A DNA stretch of 64,000 nucleotides from Lumnitzera littorea (taxonomy: Eukaryota > Streptophyta > Magnoliopsida > Myrtales > Combretaceae). Below the pieces are notes generated by a model. The model did not search any database. It was not told the origin of the DNA and saw only the letters and a list, made by a program, of their open reading frames with translations. Position numbers and translations under genes: made by a program. Shown one piece after another: positions 60,573-64,000 of the stretch (position 1 is the first letter of the stretch; each line of letters begins with the position of its first letter). The stretch lies in the NCBI GenBank assembly GCA_024138015.1, contig JAMXBB010000011.1, positions 86,046,439 through 86,110,438 on the forward strand. The letters run 5' to 3'.

Positions 60573-61417
60573 TGGTAAGAATCAACCCCTAAAACCAATC
60601 ACAAGAAACCGAGTTAGAAGACTTCAAGGGCTTGTATGGAAAATACTAACTCTAAACCATAGCCGAGACAGGGACTCTTATCTCGATCTGACCTCCTGCT
60701 AACCTATCTATCAAATCTTCACATGTATCCAACATGCTCTTACCCAACTGCGAAGTTATGATCTAGAAGGTAACCCAGGAAAGGCTAGTCAAGTCGAGCT
60801 CTCCAACCGACCACTAGTGCTTAACTCCAATTCAGTTGACTTCCTAACTAGACTTATTGGCTCTCGACTTAAGCCAGATCAGGTCGGCCCTTGATTACCA
60901 ATACTTCCTATTTCTCCTTATGTTGTATCATACTCCTGACATACAGCCATCAAGTGACACGTGCCTTTTGACACAATGTTCTAGAATGATTCTTTCTTTT
61001 CCGTACTGAATATTCTTTATGCTTTTTACCCCTTTTTAGCATGATTCATGTAACATAATTGTAAAATACCCTTTTGTCTTTTCATACATGTAAAACAACC
61101 CTAGTAAGCAATTATATAAACCTTCACTTTCCTTGTACACAGACATCCAACTTTTAATATAGAATTATTCACTTGAGCAACCTTAGTGTTCTCGTTATCA
61201 TTCAACTCTTATCTATTTCCTTTAGTAAAGAGTAGTGGCGAATGACCCCTTAATTTAGACCGGTTTGTCATATTTGGCAGATTGTTGGCCAAATAGGATC
61301 AGGTGGTGTGTCATATCCATTCGGTAATTACCCAGACTTTGCTAGCTTTTTCGTTGTTTCTTTTCGGTTCACTTTGTTGTGGTTCCTCTCTATGTGTCTG
61401 ACACCGGAGACGCATCA
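60573..61417 (+). repeat. 3' LTR of element C
   Basis: 845 bases beginning TGGTAAGAATCAACCCC and ending GGAGACGCATCA. Matches the 5' LTR with scattered transitions and small indels. Confidence 0.92.
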
Positions 61418-64000
61418 CTTGTTGTATAATATAAATAACTATAGATATTCAATATTCCACAATTCCTCATATCCTAGAGAATCAGTATTCCTTACCAAAA
61501 TAGTGAAATAAGATAGCAAATTCCAAAAAATTCTGAACTTACGAAAAATTCTAAACTTAATTGAGATATTAGTTATTTCCCAGAGTATTCCAAATTAACT
61601 ACTACTTATTCAACAGTAGCACTCCGTACTCAATTCTTATCCCTGTCTTAACTATCGATCAACCTGCAAGGAAAAGAACTGTTAGGATGTAAGCTTATGC
61701 TTAGTAAGCTAATCCTTTTGTCATGCCATATAAACAATGTAATTTAAATGTACAATATATGAATGCATGAATGCTCAGAATACCAAACAATATATGCAGT
61801 GATTTAGGAACCACATGCAACTCATCATTACACCCCCTGTAGTTGGGGTTGAAGATGATTAACCGATATAAGCCATCAACTAGGTTCTAGCACTTAGGTT
61901 TTTTTTTGTTTAACATGCTTGAAACAACTCAAACTTATACATAATATAAACAACTTTACTTTTCATATAGAAAATACACTTTCCTTTTCAAAACCACACT
62001 TTAAGTCAAAATTCCTAAGTTTAGCGGTGTGGTGACCTCCGCAATCTACAATCCATAATCACATGCTCTAAGCGAAAACCATAAGACATAGCCTTTCGCT
62101 ATTGGTTAGTGTCCCCTAGCATCTAGTAAGCCCAAAAGCTCAAGATAGAGACTCAATTATATAAATGGCACATTTACTTAATCCCGACAGAAGACCCCGC
62201 TCTTGTGAACCCCTTCCCATCTTCTACATGAGGTGGCAATCAGTATAGTTATAATGCAAATATAAGAAATGCACGAATCATTGAATTTCTTAATTGAATA
62301 CTTAATTTATTCAACTTTCATGGTAATAAGATAATTTCATTCCATATAACTATGCATAGATATCATCACAAATAATTCCCATTATTATCTGATTAGCAAG
62401 TCATAGCATTCAATCATAATATCATATACATGTATTTCCCATATCCCACAAGCATTCATGTCCATTATATAAATTTAAGTACATCTACATTATAAGCAAA
62501 ATCAAGCATGAAGTCATCAAGAATCATTCACTCGGCCATGGTGAATCAATCGTAGTAATCCGAGGGTAAATCTTCTCTAATAGTTTAGTCCCCTAAACAT
62601 CGCAAATATGATAAAGTTAAGAGTTTGAGATAAAGTTAGAAGGCTAACCGAAAATTCTTTGAAGTTACACTTTATAACTTAGTTTCATATTTTTTCCAGT
62701 TTTACTTAAAACTTTAATCGAGAATTACTTTCTCATTTTAAATTCGATTTTTATGATCTTGTAATCAATTTTCACCATTTTCGAGTGTACTTTAACGTTG
62801 TGTGGTTAGATTTTTTAGATGAGTTACGCAAATTTATCCACTGATCAAAACAGTAGCAATACTCATGGTTTAATGCTCTTTTAGACTTCATTTACTTATT
62901 GGGCTTTTTGTTACCTTAAAAAATCTTTTGGGCTTAGGCTTAGCACTTTATTCTAAACTTAAAACACTCTTTAAAATCAGATTTCCAGCCTTGTCTACTA
63001 TCAACATTTTCTTGGACTCTTATGTGGGTCTAAGTGGTCAAATGGGCTTATTTTTTATCCAAACTAAGGTTGGTCACTTTGTTAGGCTTAGGAAGTATTA
63101 TGTGGGCTTAATATGGGTCTTCAAACAACTTTTCTCGAGTGATTTAGGTGATGGTTAGAAATTTAGTGAAGGCCCAACTTGAAGTTCTAAACTTGTTTTG
63201 AGTATTTTAGACTCGCTTTTGAATTTTAGGCTTTATATACTTATTATACTTACTTTAGTTGGTATTTTCACTTTGTTTACTTGGTTTTATCATATTTTTA
63301 AGTGACTTTTCTTATAGTTCCATATCTGGATGGTTTGGTTCAAGGGCTTCTAACTTGGTTTTTTAACTTCTATCATCATTTCCTTAAGTTTAGGTAATAG
63401 ATCAAGAACCTATGCTACTTAACTTCTCTTCCATGAGGTAATTTTTTAGCTTATGTACCACATGAAAATGATAGATCACATACTTATCATAAACTCTATG
63501 CCATGGTTGACATCTCAAAAGTTGGTTTTTTCATAAAAACTTCATGAATGAATTTTCCTTTACCTAAAGCTAGATTTGAGCATATATGACCATATAAAGC
63601 CAAAAATAACATCTAAATACTCTTCATACTCTATACATCTAGCATGTTATCTTCTCTTCCACTAACATATTTCATCATTTTCTCAATTTATAAACTTATA
63701 TTCTAAGTGCTAAACATGTATCCTACAAAATACCAACTTAATATGCTTATATTCCAACTTTCATGTAAGATATTCATAAGCTTATTTCTTAAATTGGTCT
63801 AACTATTTTATCACCTTATATTCATGACAATATCTTTATGAAAATGTTGTCTCCTAAACATGGCATACTAGAATACTTAACAAGAAAATAAACTTACTCA
63901 TCCTTAGTGTGTAAAAAGTGGTGGTTGTACAACTAAGAGTCCTCTTAGCTCCTTGTTTTCTTTCCCTTTCTTGTAAGCTCTTTTAGTAACCAAGATCTTG
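61418..64000. other. Repeat-like AT-rich region, no gene seen; possibly a further LTR
   Basis: No supported coding sequence. The order of blocks resembles long retroelement LTRs: CTGCAAGGAAAAGAACTGTTAGGATG near 61670, TTAGTAAGCTAATCC near 61700 and ACACCCCCTGTAGTTGGGG near 61835, with AT-rich sequence around. The pattern recalls the TTAGTAAGTTAGG block of the solo LTR at 51200. It runs off the end of the window, so neither ends nor family can be fixed. Confidence 0.4.

Larger units (their letters stand above)
48894..61417 (+). mobile_element. Ty3/gypsy retroelement C with two nested solo LTRs
   Basis: Plus-strand element with 5' LTR 48894-49713, primer-binding site 49721-49733, gag, protease, RT, RNase H, integrase and 3' LTR 60573-61417. 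Two solo LTRs of another family sit inside it (50786-53878 and 54934-57842); removing each with one copy of its 5-bp duplication rejoins the gag-pol frame. The outer flanks, CTCAT and CTTGT, match at only three of five positions, so C's own duplication is decayed or not real. Coding parts are broken mainly by TGG-to-TGA/TAG and CAA/CAG-to-TAA/TAG changes. It is a different family from A and B. Confidence 0.92.

Noticed and set aside
48889..61422. Target-site duplication of element C (CTCAT/CTTGT)
   Set aside because: Only three of five bases match, so it is not claimed as a duplication.
1..64000. CRISPR arrays, bacterial operons, riboswitches or viral genomes
   Set aside because: No regularly spaced repeats with unique spacers, no operon-like gene packing and no capsid or envelope genes; the RT-containing regions are ordinary Ty3/gypsy relics.

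Overview
This looks like nuclear DNA from a eudicot plant. It is AT-rich, has spliced genes with GT-AG introns, and encodes a pectin-synthesis galacturonosyltransferase and an intronless DYW-type pentatricopeptide-repeat (PPR) protein. About half of it is decayed plant transposons. I could not assign a species. One ambiguous base (n) lies at 9730.

Layout. (1) 1506-5290, minus strand: an apparently intact nine-exon GAUT gene (GT8 family, GAUT3/GAUT4-like) that assembles to 654 residues with all junctions in phase. (2) 5291-9272: AT-rich non-genic DNA with one imperfect hairpin. (3) 9273-20089: a minus-strand Ty3/gypsy element (A) whose leader, just after its primer-binding site, is interrupted by a second, complete member of the same family (B, 12905-19197). 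B is flanked by an exact 5-bp duplication, CACGT. A is cut off at 9273 and carries a shortened fragment of a long-LTR family. (4) 20963-23929: a divergent solo LTR, about 3 kb, flanked by TACAA. (5) 23930-31640: AT-rich non-genic DNA with microsatellites and a small hAT-like MITE at 26016-26321. (6) 31711-31975: an unrecognised possible last exon, minus strand. (7) 33113-35086, minus strand: an intact 657-residue PPR-DYW RNA-editing factor, very close to Arabidopsis At3g24000. (8) 36110-38290: a broken retrotransposon gag region. 38839-39102: a broken gene fragment. (9) 42917-47788, minus strand: a decayed hAT transposase (BED finger to C-terminal dimerisation block), split by a 3'-truncated copy of the long LTR. 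(10) 48894-61417, plus strand: a third Ty3/gypsy element (C) with both LTRs. Its gag-pol is interrupted by two solo LTRs of the long-LTR family in opposite orientations, flanked by AGTAT and CCGAT; the gag-pol reading frame rejoins across both sites. (11) 61418-64000: repeat-like AT-rich DNA with no gene seen.

How it fits together. The two host genes are independent: one makes homogalacturonan in the Golgi, the other edits organellar RNA. The rest is an archaeology of nested insertions that can be ordered by target-site duplications. All three gypsy elements have decayed mainly by C-to-T/G-to-A transitions, as expected of long-methylated DNA; even the gag zinc knuckles have lost Cys or His to Tyr. 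I found no convincing new functional system. The most interesting structures are the self-nesting of B in A, the roughly 3-kb inverted pair of solo LTRs inside C, and the repeat-rich N-terminal region of the hAT relic.
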